Part shown: piece after piece, positions 53,709-64,000 of the stretch
Position numbering within the stretch: the stretch's first letter is position 1
Layout: each line of letters begins with the position of its first letter
Source of the DNA: Rhynchonema sp. JSB1_4
Lineage: Eukaryota > Nematoda > Chromadorea > Monhysterida > Xyalidae
Direction of reading: 5' to 3'
DNA length: 64,000 bases
Assembly: GCA_030248065.1 (NCBI GenBank)
Contig: JASAMV010007542.1
Span: forward strand, 1-64,000
Notes under the pieces: generated by a model
What the model was told of the DNA's origin: nothing
The model's input: only the letters and a program-made list of their open reading frames with translations
Database searches by the model: none
Position numbers and translations under genes: made by a program

Positions 53709-56700
53709 CTGAAGAAAAAACATTATTCATAAATTATTCACCATGATGTGGGTTGGGTTTTACACCTCAAAATGGAGTTGATACGAAGACTAGCGAGAGC
53801 AAGAAACATAAAAACGCCGTCTGAACGAGAAAAGATCATAAACGCAAAATAAATAGTAATCTTGAACCCTTATGTTCAGAAAAATTTCTGAACAATTGTT
53901 GAAGATATTCGTGTTTCGAATTCTGTACTGGTTCGATTTTGCGCAAAAAATGTTATGTTGAGGGAATAAGGATGCAGCATTCTGGCATGTGCGCATGAAA
54001 GAGGGAAGAAACAAGGCGTAAATTTGTGCGAGACGCGAGACACAACATAAGATGCGGACGAGAATATAAGAAGGTTATGTGGGGGATGTAAACATCACGA
54101 ATGCAGCAGTCGTTCACTCACCGCAACAACATGCGCACCAGTCATCACGTTGAGAGGCCGTTCGTTGGCAGGTCAAAATCATACAACATGAGGAGGCACA
54201 CACACAACAGCAGGGAAGGCAGGCGCAGCACAATAAATAATAACGAATCAGTGAGTAATACACGGTTGGATGAGTGCGGGGGCATGAACATGGATGCGCA
54301 TGTATACCTATTTATTCAGGCAAATCCTGACTGGCGTCGCGGCACAAGAGACAGTATTTGAATGTTGCGTATGGCTGGCTAGCAGTGGTGTCGTTGAGAA
54401 ATCGAAATTTTCCCATACCCAGCCCAATTTTCGGGAAATTTCCCATACATACCCCCAAAAATCAAAAATTTCCCATACCAGGGGGGGGTTTTCCAAAAAC
54501 TCAAAAATTCCCCCCCCCCGGGGGGGGGGTTTAAAAAAAAACCCCCAAAATATAAAAAAAAAATATTAAAAAAATAAAGAGTTTTCTTGCGGTAGCAAGC
54601 GATTTTTGACATTTTTGGACGAAAAATGGCCAATTTTGGTACTTCTCGGGGTCAAAAAGTCATTTCTTAGGGGTGCTTGTTCCAAAAGTGAAAAATTTCC
54701 CATACCCCATACCCCCGGCCGATTTCCCATACCCCATACCAGGGGGGGTAACCCCCCCCCCCAACGACACCACTGCTGGCTAGATGATGTTTCAAGAGTA
54801 TAGACATGAGGCTGCACATAATGCTCACGAATATAAACCTTCCAAAATTGATTTCTGAGCCAAACGTGGGTATAAAGACTGTGATGTAGGTACAACACTG
54901 CAAATACCACACACGTTCGTGACACCACAGTGGTAATAGCCAGGCACATACACAGCGCGAAGAGACAGTAAGTTAACATCATTAAAAGAAGGACGGATAA
55001 TCAGCGAAGGTTGCTGCACGGCCGAGATTCGTTGAAACACACCAACATGTTGTAATCACACGAACTCTGGACCGAACATGCGACAAGAAGTGAATGCATC
55101 AAGAACAGTTGAACCAGTTTGCTGAAAAAAGTCACAGTTTGCTCAAACTAAGAAACACACATGCAAAACCACTGCATAAAACTTTCTCTGCCACACAAAC
55201 TATCGTCGACTGACAGCGTAGCGTTGCGAAGGGGCACAAGCCACCACAATGTTGGAAAGTCGACATACATAATTCAGTATTTACGACCTGCATTCAGTGG
55301 CTACAGCGCAGGTAACGGGTGTACACGGACACACGCAGCATAACAGAAATAGATACGAACTGGACTTCCGAATTAAGATATTCTGGTGAAAGTACATTCA
55401 TGGACAATGAAAGAACGAAATGAATTGTCAATAATGAAACAGGTACTGATGCTGATCGAATGAAGACAAAGACATTTTACACTGCAGTTCTGCACAGTTC
55501 GCGTTCTTGGCAGCATCACACAAATTGCTATTCCATTCCTATCATTTGATATTTGATCAAATCACAATCACAAAACAATAACGTGAGAAACCGCACCAAA
55601 AAAACTGACGTGCAAGGTTTTTAATCGGAAATACACTTTGGATAATTGCATTTACGGACAGACAGCATGATTGTGCTTTGACGTTTTAACGAAACGGAGT
55701 ATGAAACCTGCATATCTTTTTGGTGAACAGTCATCACACACAATATAACACCCTCGAATGAACGCAACTTCATCAGAGGAAAGAGAGGCTCTGCCTGTCA
55801 CTGGACATAGACCTGCACACAACCAAATACAGGAGCCATGTTTATTGATGCTGGGCAAACAAACACAGTTCCTCCGAAAGAATTACTATTTACACCGCAA
55901 AACATACATACGAACGTACACTCACGGCCTGGTGCACATAAAACAGATAAACGAAAACTGCAGTGTGCAGAACCGAGTGGAAGTGAGATGATTTGGCGCT
56001 TCGGTGCAGAGGGGAACACTGTTACCGGCCTGTGTTCCGAGCAATTTTCAGTCGCGAACAGCTACCCGGGCAAAGTACAAAAGATCGGCGCTCACTGATG
56101 TCGAACTGTTATCAACAAACACGCATGTTGGTGGGTTCAAATTTCCGAATTATAGGAGAATACATGAGCAAACAGGTCCCTTTTCGCCACCAACCACCAA
56201 AGCATACCGCTGGCGCTGTCTGCCCACCCAGACCAAATGTGCTTGCTGTTCGGTACTGGCACCTAACGTAAACGTTATCTTTTTTGCCATCGCTTTCCAC
56301 ATACATATATTATATGACAACTCAGCAAGTTCTCGACAAGAAGCGATATTAGTCACATCACAACATTGGGCTTTACACTCACAAGACGCTAACGCCTACC
56401 CTCTATCTATCCTACCTTCCACGAATGGCTCGAAGCTTAGCTAGCTAGCACCCAAAAGGAAAAGAAAAAGCAAATATTACAAAATAGGTTTGCGCGCTTG
56501 TTGTAGTGTGAGGCAGTTTAGCTGTCTGTACCGCACCGCAACTGGGACGAAACTAAACAACAAAAAAGAACGTAGTTTATTACAACGCATGGTGTGAAAA
56601 GCGGTGTCGTGTTGCGAGATCTATGGTCTCTGTTGATGCTGATGTAATGAGGCTAGTTAGCTAACCGACGCTGGTTTACCAGGTTGGTTCAGACGGACAC

Positions 56701-58100
56701 GTAAACAAAAATGTGGCATTTTTATGTTTCGCAGCTCGCGAAAGATCACCGTCATTTGTGTCTATTTTTCTCACCTTTATATTACGAGCGACGAATCTGC
56801 CAAAAACATCGGCTGGCACAGTGAAAAAGGTTGAAATGTTGCGTGCGAATAAACGGAATGTGTAGCTCAGGGCAGGCCCCGAATCGCGGTAGCTGATACC
56901 GAGCCCAACGTGCCAACCGCAGCAACAATAAAACAACTTTGATTGACCCCGGATGCTCTGTCTGTTCTTTGTTTGGTTCTATTTTTTTGGTTGGTCTGCA
57001 ATAAAAACGTTCGATCGTTAGTTTCAGCTGATGAACAAACATAAAAATATGAACAATTACATAAAAATATGAACGAATTAAAAAATATGAGAAAATTTGA
57101 CCATCTTGAACACTAAAATGGCCGTTTTGGCACTAAAATCAACACTTTCTGGTTGATGTCCGCGTCCGGACACGGTAGAATAGATTGCTGGGTTTGGAGA
57201 TTAACCCGTGCCGGAAAAACGCGGCGCATGGCTTCGCGTGTAACGAAGCGTCGCCGCGCACAACCGCTCTTTTTATGGCAGAGACACTCAGCTGGCGCTG
57301 CGACCTAATCAGACCTGGCCAAATAAGGCGCATTTGCCCCTCGACAACAAATTACGCGACTACGAACAAGCTTGAAAAGATGGAAAGACCAGCAACGACA
57401 AAACAGCCAGTCTGCTGATATGCAATACACCATTCGTGACCGAGAAATAACACCGCGAGAAAAACTCCGAGCTCACAAGAAAGCATGCAGGCAGCTAGCA
57501 ATAACGAGCGATGTGAGAAAAGCTTCAATTATGACAGAAAATGATCCGACGACACCATGGCAACGCAATGGGACACTGAATGGACGCAGCAGGACGCCAG
57601 CAGTTGTGGATAAGCAAGCCCCGGCTGCTGCTTGTTAACAAACTAACTGAACTTACTTACGGTTCACTCGCTTGGCTTGGTGCTATTGGATAGCGACCGC
57701 GCTAATAAGACGCTGAGCTCGTCCTAATTACTGCTTGCCCAGTGCAACCACTAAGCGAAAACACCTGCATCAGGCCAAACGCTGCATCAAATGCAACGAA
57801 TATCCACGAGCATAACAGATTCGTAAAAACAACGAAGGCTCACGATGATAACATGGCTCGTTTTTGACTGACAGGCACTGACATCACTTAAATGTAAACC
57901 TGTCATTATAAGAACACTTCTAAAGTCAGAGCGGAAGCGGCGCTCAGTTTATAAGTCATATCAAACACATACTCTTGAGTAGCTAAGATGGCGGGGGCTG
58001 GGGTAATTATGAGAGCAGCGTGGGAGAGGGGAAAACACTCGACTCGACAAATCCGGTATTAGCCAATAAGCATTAACGATAGTGCAAACAGTTAACTTTC
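53709..58100. other. Upstream flank of DYRK
   Basis: It probably contains the first, non-coding DYRK exon(s) and the promoter, but none can be placed. Apart from the MITE at 54383-54775 the sequence looks single-copy. Open frames up to 146 codons (56004-56444) are unrecognised and overlap others. Confidence 0.45.
54383..54775. mobile_element. hAT-like MITE, TTTCCCATACCCCATACC family, intact
   Basis: Ends CAGTGGTGTCGTTG and complement, exact 8-bp duplication CTGGCTAG (54375-54382 and 54776-54783). Very similar to 20671-21067; the middle has degenerated into A and C/G runs (54500-54580), possibly assembly error. Confidence 0.95.
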
Positions 58101-58108
58101 CTTTCTTG

Positions 58109-59009
58109 CAGTGTAGTACTTGGCCAGGGTGTTGACGATAGATAGATTGGAACCCGAAATGTGTTGACGATAGATAGATGACCCAAGTCCGAAATCTGGG
58201 GGGTCGACCCAAACTTGTTGACGTGACGATAGATAGATGGTGGGGGGGTCGCCAAAAATCAAGGTATTGCATAGTGATCTAAGTATATAATGATGTGTAA
58301 ATACTAATGAAAATGCACTTAGATGTACTGAATCCGCGCGTAGCGCGCGATTTTTTGCTTATTTGGGGTGAAAAATACCGATTTTGAGCCATTTTGAGTA
58401 AAAATATCAATTTTGGGGTCGATTGTTGTTGACGATAGATAGATTGTTCCCAGAATTTGTTGACGATAGATAGATTAGCCCAAAAGTGTTGACGATGGAT
58501 AGATGAAATCAAAAAGTGTTGATGATAGATAGATGAATTTGGGCTTGGGGGGACCCCCCACCCCCCCCCCCAGTGTAGTTCCTGGTCCGGAGGGGGAACA
58601 GGCGGTACCCCCTTTTTTCGGAGGGGGAACAGACGTACCCACCTGGGGGGGAAGGGGGGGGGACGGACCCGGAAGGGGGGAGGACCCAAATTTGGAGAAA
58701 AGTCATTTTTTTTGAGGTAGAAAATTTGGCTCATTTTTGCCCCTTTTAGGAAAAAAATCTCAATAAAAAGGGTATTTTGGCTATTTTTGACGACATTGAC
58801 CTAAAAATCACTCATTTTATGCCTAAAAATGCCTATTTTAGGCCAAAATTTGCCTATTTTAGGTAAAAATTGGGGTAGCAGACGTACCCGGAGGGGGAAC
58901 AGTGGGGCAGGCGTACCATGGAGGGGGAACAGACGTACCCGAGGGGGGACCCCCCTCCCCCCAGCAGGAACTACACTGCCCCCCCCCAACAGTTTACAGT
59001 ACTACCCTG
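58109..59009. mobile_element. hAT-like MITE, GATAGATAGAT family, with nested MITE
   Basis: Ends CAGTGTAGTACTTGG and AGTACTACCCTG, exact 8-bp duplication CTTTCTTG (58101-58108 and 59010-59017). Seven GATAGATAGAT-type motifs, three left and four right. Its C tract took the insertion at 58571-58978. Confidence 0.94.
58571..58978. mobile_element. hAT-like MITE, GTACGTCTGTTCCCCC family, nested
   Basis: Ends CAGTGTAGTTCCTGG and complement. Flanking bases are a run of C on both sides, consistent with an 8-bp duplication CCCCCCCC. GGAGGGGGAACAGACGTACC is reiterated near both ends around the shared core. Confidence 0.88.
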
Positions 59010-59159
59010 CTTTCTTGGCTTCTTTACACTTGTGGGCGCGCTCCATGCCAGTCCGGCCCTACCCATTTTAGCTTGAGGCCAGTTTTCAAGGGTTCAAAAA
59101 GTAAAGAAGGTGAAAAACAGGGAAACTTATTTCTTCAAAGGATGAATGAAAAGATTAAG

Positions 59160-59640
59160 CATTAGCACAACCAACCAGTGCTGTGGCTACTTTTGCGGGG
59201 CGGGTAGGGTACATACCGTAAAAACCTAAATAGAGCCCCCCCCGGAATAGAGCCCCCCTCGGAATATCGATCGAAAATAACGCCGGATTTGGAACGCTCT
59301 CGCTGAGAAACGAAAATAATTTTTTGAAAATGGGGTCAGTGAATTAATAGAGCCCCCCCTTGTATTTAGGTTTTTACGGTAGGTGGAAAAATCCGGGGCG
59401 GGTAGGGGGTAGTGTGTAGTGGGATCTTGGGGGGGGGGAGATTTTTCGAAGCGGGTAGGGTACAATAGAAGTTTTTTTGGGTGCCTATTTTTATATGCTA
59501 TAAAGTGCATATATCGCGCGTAGCGCGCGATTTTTTGCACTTTTAAGGTTTTCGGTCGAAATTTGGTCATTTTTGACCGAAAAATGGGCATTTTAGGGGT
59601 AAAAATCGGGGCGGGTAGGGTACCGGCGCGAGTACTACGT
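59160..59640. mobile_element. MITE remnant with GGGGCGGGTAGGGTA motif
   Basis: GGGGCGGGTAGGGTA-like motifs at about 59195, 59395, 59450 and 59608 surround a core with CGCGCGTAGCGCGCGA. Termini are not resolved. It hosts the TA MITE at 59216-59379. Confidence 0.6.
59216..59379. mobile_element. TA-type MITE, CCGTAAAAACCTAAATAG family
   Basis: Complete copy with TA at 59214-59215 and 59380-59381. The core around GGAATATCGATCGAAAATAA is nearly identical to 22458-22619, so the family was recently active. Confidence 0.9.
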
Positions 59641-59878
59641 TTTCACACGATTCCACACATAATAAGAAGAACATTAAAAGTTTTCACCCATTTTGAGTCA
59701 AAAATATCCCTTTTGGGGTCGATTGTTGTTGACGATAGATAGATTGTTCCCAGAATTTGTTGACGATAGATAGATTTGCCCATAAGTGTTGACGATAGAT
59801 AAATGAAATCAAAATGTGTTGACGATAGATAGATGAATTTGGGGGGGGGACCCCCACCCCCCCCCAAGTACTACCCTG
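59641..59878. mobile_element. Left-truncated GATAGATAGAT-family MITE
   Basis: Four motifs and the right end CAAGTACTACCCTG; the left third is missing. Confidence 0.8.
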
Positions 59879-59881
59879 CCC

Positions 59882-60353
59882 CAGTGTAGTACTTGGTCAG
59901 GGTGTTGACGATAGATAGATTGGGACCCGAAATGTGTTGACGATAGATAGATGACCCAAGTCCGAAATCTGGGGGGGTCGACCAAAACTTGTTGACGATA
60001 GATAGATGGTGGGGGGGGTCGCCAAAAATCAAGGTATAGTATAGTGCATTAAGTAGGTAATAATGTGTAAATAATTAATGAAAATGTGTATGGATGTACC
60101 AAATCCGCGCATAGCGCGCGATTTTTGCCTATTTGTGGTGAAAAATACCGATTTTGAGCCATTTTGAGGCAAAAATGTCAATTTTGGGTTCGAAATGTGT
60201 TGACGATAGATAGATGGTTCCCAAAATTTGTTGACGATAGATAGATTTGCCCATATGTGTTGACGGACGATAGATAGATGAAATCAAAAAGTGTTGACGA
60301 TAGATAGATGAATTTGGGGGGACCCCCCCCACCCCCCCCCAAGTACTACCCTG
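59882..60353. mobile_element. hAT-like MITE, GATAGATAGAT family, intact
   Basis: Ends CAGTGTAGTACTTGG and CAAGTACTACCCTG, exact 8-bp duplication CCCTGCCC (59874-59881 and 60354-60361). The left copy of the duplication overlaps the terminus of the truncated relative, so this element landed on the end of its own family. Seven motifs. Confidence 0.94.
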
Positions 60354-60360
60354 CCCTGCC

Positions 60361-60422
60361 CAAAATGACCCCAAGTGAAAATTAAAATAGACCCCCGGGT
60401 TCTATTTCCGACAGTACGGTAG
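60361..60422. mobile_element. Terminal fragment of a CCGTATTGT-type element
   Basis: GGGTTCTATTTCCGACAGTACGG is the right arm of the 22914-23343 family; the rest is lost left of the MITE cluster. Confidence 0.65.
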
Positions 60423-60429
60423 TCACTAT

Positions 60430-61985
60430 AATGTTCCACTGATTTTCAATAAAAACGCAGCTGGTGCAGAATTATTTTTGTTCCTAGTTGAGCCTATTCA
60501 ATCGCTTCGATCTCGGCCGATAATTACTGGACAAATACAAACTCAAAAACTTCTTTAAATTCAAATTTCAAAAAATCAGCAGAATTTCCATTCTCTTTCT
60601 TTTCATTTTCATGTTCTAATCTTGCACAACAAAAAGTCTCTGAGAGTCTGAGATTGAAGACCACCTCAGTTCAACGAAAAAATACAATCTGCGCCCTACG
60701 GATCTGATAACTGAATCACGATGTTTTCAACAGAACTAGTAGACTCGTAGAATTTGAAGATTTCTATTTTTTGTAATGAAGTGGCCCCGCTTCAGTCACT
60801 TTGGAAGTGAGATGAACCAATTGTCGATTGAGCTGAGTTGAATGAGACGATCAGCCGCTTGAAGAGGTTTGGGCAGAGGTGGAGATGGGTATGGATAGTC
60901 AGACTTGAGTTGTGTTATTGTGAAAGGGGGCGACTCATTGCTAAAAGTGCCCTGTTTTTGGTTTCAGCGTGTAGCTGAGACCCGCGCCATCACAAGGCCA
61001 CCAAGATTAAGCCGATCGGTTCGGAATCGGCCGAGATCGAAGCGATTGAATCGGGTCGCCTAGGAACAAAAATAATTTTGGACCAGCTGCATTTTTATTG
61101 CAAATCAGGGGAACCTCGTACTCTGGCCATGAAACATTCAGAAACACAGTCCTTTCTATATGAAAACAAAGACACATTTCTTGGTGTACTTGAGGTCAGC
61201 CAGCTGACAGCCACGTCACGCAGTGATCATATAAAAACGACTATTTTTCTGAATGTTTCATGGCCAGAGGGTGATATTTTTGAAACGGTGTAAAGGTCAG
61301 TTGGGTGTAAAGGTCGGTCGAAAGCTCGGTGTGAGAAAGTTCAGTGTAAGCTCGGCGTAAGCTTGAAACATTGCACGCTGAGCAAGCAGCAGACGCGCGT
61401 TTCTAAACGAATGGTCAACTTTGACAGTCTGCTGTGCTAATGTAGATCGTTTGTTTGCAATCTAGTTCATTTAAGCTGGTTGCAGAAACGTTTTAAAGGA
61501 ATATTTTTAAGTTGCCTGACATTCCGCCGTGAGGCTATTGAGAAATTGAACATTCACTGACGGCGGTACCAAAAAAATTGATGCCGCTAACTGATCGCAG
61601 CACGAATTCAAAACGGCTCCATAAAAGGTCACGAAATTTATAAATATCGTTTAAAAACGCTTGTGCAACCAGCCTAAACAAACAATATTGCAAACAGACG
61701 ATTTACACTTGCACAGCAGACTGTCAAAGTTAACCTTTCGTTTAGAAACGCGCGTCTGCTGCTGGCTCAGCGTGCACTGTTTGAAGCTTACACTGAACTT
61801 TTTCACACCGAGCTTTCCACCGACCCTTACACCCAACTGACCTTTACACCGTTTCAAAAATATCACCCAGAGTACGAGGTTCCCCTGATTTGCAATAAAA
61901 ATACAGCTGGTCCAAAATTATTTTTGTTCCTGGTTGGACCGATTCAATCGCTTCAATCTCGGTCGATTTTCATCCGATTAGTTTA
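60430..61985. mobile_element. Composite foldback with nested palindrome
   Basis: AATCGCTTCGATCTCGGCCGAT near 60500 occurs inverted near 61030 and again, diverged, near 61950. Inside, CATTTTTATTGCAAATCAGG to CCATGAAACATTCAGAAA (61087-61146) pairs with the block split across 61248-61269 and 61868-61915. The split is caused by the element at 61270-61867. Confidence 0.75.
61270..61867. mobile_element. GTGTAAAGGTCAGTTGGGTG element, copy 2, 5-bp TSD
   Basis: Ends GGTGATATTTTTGAAACGG and complement, exact 5-bp duplication CAGAG (61265-61269 and 61868-61872). The arms are about 200 bp, longer than in 25443-25666, and include GCAGACGCGCGTTTCTAAACG in inverted pairs. Confidence 0.88.
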
Positions 61986-62860
61986 ATTTTGATGTCATTC
62001 TGATCGCACATATCCCAGCTACAAGCTGAAGTCATAAAAAGAGCACTTTTAGCAATGAGTCCGCCCCATTAACAAGTTAAGGAGTTCAGCTGAGCAAGCC
62101 AAGCGGATGTGCCTTGCCCTAGCCTACTCCTCAAAGTGGTGTGGTTTTTGGGCCTAGCCAAAGGACAGCCGGCCCTGCGTCTCCACACAACACCTGAGCT
62201 AGTTTTGTCCAAAACTTTAGATTTTCGAAGTCTAGGCTGTGGTTCAAATACCCTGAATTTTCGCTTCATTTCAGTTCAGTTCATTTTCCGCCCACGAGAG
62301 CTTTCATTTTTTTCGTGAAACATTACGGCTCAGGAAGGCGGAACACCCTCTCAGACTGGAAAGATGGAACACCGTCGTCAAGCAAAAGTGATGCCGTTGC
62401 TCTCCGCGGCCCAAAGTCGGCGGGCCATCTATAGTGTTTATTCCGATTAGCTCTCGTTACCGTAGCGACATCGCTCCTGCTTTGGCGACGGTGTTCCGCC
62501 TTTCGCAATGGGACAGTAATGTTTCACAAATGTTTCATGATTTTTTTGCTTGTGTCGGTCCACCGCATATAATCAGCCTTCCTGGGTTGGGCAGCTGCGG
62601 GGGGAGACTGATTACGCGGACTGAATTACGAAAATGACTGCTAAAACGATATGGGTGCTAAATAAATATTGGAAGCACATGGTGTCCAATAAGCTTAGGC
62701 TTAGGCTCCGGCCTGAGTCAAATGAAGCATCGCAAGCCTGCAAAACAGCGAGGTAATCATTGACGTAAAACATTACGCGCGGTCGTTCAAATTCCAAAAC
62801 AGCTGCATCCAATTGGGACCAGATCACAGGGAACTAACCGTCCCGCTACCGATTCGGGTT
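61986..62860. other. Unassigned spacer
   Basis: No gene. A weak inverted pair (GGCGGAACACC near 62337 and GGTGTTCCGCC near 62491) and a short GCTTAGGCTTAGGC run at about 62693 are the only structures noted. Confidence 0.4.
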
Positions 62861-63104
62861 TATCCGTTTTATTTTTCAATCCGTAATCAGTCTTACTCCC
62901 AGCGCAGTTGAGTCGGGTTTATCAGCTTTATCCGAGTTATTTGTAATCAGTGTTCCCCCCAGCGCAGCTGAGTCGGGTTCATCAGCTTTATCAGGTTTAT
63001 CAGCTTTATCCGGGTTATTTGTAATCAGTCCTCCCCCAGCGCAAGGGAGTCGAGCTTATCAGGTTTATCAGCTTTATCCGTTTTATTTATAATCAGTCTT
63101 CCCG
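62861..63104. repeat. Tandem repeat, 68-78 bp unit, about 3.5 copies
   Basis: Each unit has TATCCG-TTATTT, GTAATCAGT, CCCCCAGCGCA, GAGTCGGGTTTATCAGCTT. Units start near 62861, 62929, 63007 and 63075; the second carries an extra TATCAGGTTTATCAGCTT. Confidence 0.85.
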
Positions 63105-63374
63105 GCACGGTCACACACGCATGGCTTTTCGCTTTGAAAAGCGCGTCTGCTGCCTAAGCTAGCGTGACGCCGAAACATACGACATTGAACTTTGACGTTG
63201 TGCTTGACGGTGAGCTTGACTTTATTTCGTGAATTCCATATAATATGAAACGAGGGTTCACTAACCCACTGACACACGAGCGACTAATTATACGGAAATC
63301 CACCCGACCGACCACGCGTCCACGAAAGATACAGCCGTTTTTCGCCGTGGCTGTGGGTTTTATCTGATTCAGGC

Positions 63375-63445
63375 TGGTGCCTAAGCCTAAGCCTAAGTCT
63401 AACCGCAAGCCTAAGCCTAAGCCTAAGCCTGAACTAGAAGCCTAA
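63375..63445. repeat. Degenerate (GCCTAA)n array
   Basis: CCTAAGCCTAAGCCTAAG runs, interrupted by TCTAACCGC, the same hexamer as at 6500-6592. Confidence 0.75.
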
Positions 63446-63477
63446 AGCTTAAGTATGGGACTATGCTTAAGCACACA

Positions 63478-63617
63478 CAAAACGGGTGGATTTCCGTAAA
63501 ATTAGTCAATCTTACTGACACTGGTCGTCGAAAGAGAAACACGGAACAGGAAAATGGAAATAAAGAGATTGTTCAATTTCGACGAGCGACTAATTTTACG
63601 GAAATCCACCCGTTTTG
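63478..63617. mobile_element. Short MITE with CAAAACGGGTGGATTTCCG ends
   Basis: A 29-bp inverted repeat (CAAAACGGGTGGATTTCCGT and onward to AATTAG) encloses about 80 bp. A one-ended relative is at 63277-63309. Confidence 0.8.
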
Positions 63618-63633
63618 CGCCCCCCTTTCTCCC

Positions 63634-63709
63634 CAGGTGGGTACGTCTGTTCCCCCTCCGAAAAAAGGGGGGTACCGCCTGTTCCCCCTCCGGACCAGGA
63701 ACTACACTG
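63634..63709. mobile_element. Right end of a GTACGTCTGTTCCCCC-family MITE
   Basis: GTACGTCTGTTCCCCCTCC, GTACCGCCTGTTCCCCCTCC and CCAGGAACTACACTG as in 21597-21882. It is followed by TCCCCCTAGGTACAGTAGG, an end fragment of the 20331 family, suggesting a nested insertion. Confidence 0.75.
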
Positions 63710-63836
63710 GGGGTGGGGTCCCCCTAGGTACAGTAGGTTGGTTCGTTGATTAGCCAACGTTCGGTTGTCGTGGTCTCATTGTTGACTGAAGATGTCCGAC
63801 AGATCTGCTGCGCGTTTGATCGGGTTACGCCACACG

Positions 63837-64000
63837 CAGTGGTGTAGCTACCCAGGCGGGGCGTCAACCTACTGTACCACCCAAAATGCGGGGCGGCAAC
63901 CTACCTACTGTACCAGCCGAGCAAGGGGGGTCGTCCCACTTGGGGGGGTCATCTAGAAACCGAAATTTTTTATGTCTAAATACTGAAGAAAATGTGGCCT
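63837..64000 (-). mobile_element. Start of a second GGTACAGTAGGTAGGTTGCC-family MITE
   Basis: Begins CAGTGGTGTAGCTACCC and then follows the reverse complement of 20331-21512 without the nested elements there. Cut by the window edge. Confidence 0.9.

Overview
The window is metazoan nuclear DNA: genes are split into short exons with GT-AG introns, UTR-like sequence surrounds them, and most intergenic and intronic DNA consists of DNA transposons. The cytochrome c and eL20 sequences look like those of an ecdysozoan invertebrate. Degenerate interstitial (TTAGGC)n arrays, the nematode telomere hexamer, hint at a nematode-like genome, but the species cannot be fixed from sequence alone.

Four genes could be rebuilt completely, with every exon junction in phase. 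They are a GGPS1-type geranylgeranyl diphosphate synthase (+, 8686-10740, 8 exons, 338 aa), somatic cytochrome c (-, 12019-16454, 4 exons, 108 aa), ribosomal protein eL20/RPL18A (-, 17560-20218, 5 exons, 180 aa) and a class II DYRK kinase resembling DYRK2 (-, 46410-53623, 12 coding exons, 565 aa). A fifth gene (-, 27197-31718) is seen only as its last four in-phase exons and is not recognised. A possible + strand terminal exon with a poly(A) signal lies inside cytochrome c intron 1. These are independent housekeeping or signalling genes and do not form an operon.

Between and inside the genes lie non-autonomous DNA elements. The commonest are hAT-like MITEs with CAGTG-type or TAGGG-type ends and 8-bp target duplications. 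Many duplications can be read exactly (7326-7806, 8234-8607, 20331-21512, 20671-21067, 21128-21500, 54383-54775, 58109-59009, 59882-60353, 34981-36131), and several elements are nested inside others. TA-flanked, TTAA-flanked, 5-bp-TSD and 10-bp-TSD (Mutator-like) elements also occur. The only transposase remnant found is a hAT C-terminal dimerisation domain (35249-35601, -). Two LINE 3' ends and a tRNA-like relic complete the repeat set.

Layout: 1-8600 repeats; 8686-20218 gene-dense (GGPS1, cytochrome c, eL20) with MITEs in introns; 20331-27170 nested MITEs and LINE relics; 27197-31718 the unknown gene; 31719-36139 mixed sequence ending in a hAT element; 36140-46409 mostly single-copy DNA without a supportable gene; 46410-53708 DYRK; 53709-58100 its upstream flank; 58109-64000 repeats again. 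The most unusual pattern is that MITE families sharing terminal repeats and core sequence carry different, internally reiterated subterminal motifs, as if that module had been replaced together at all positions in an element.
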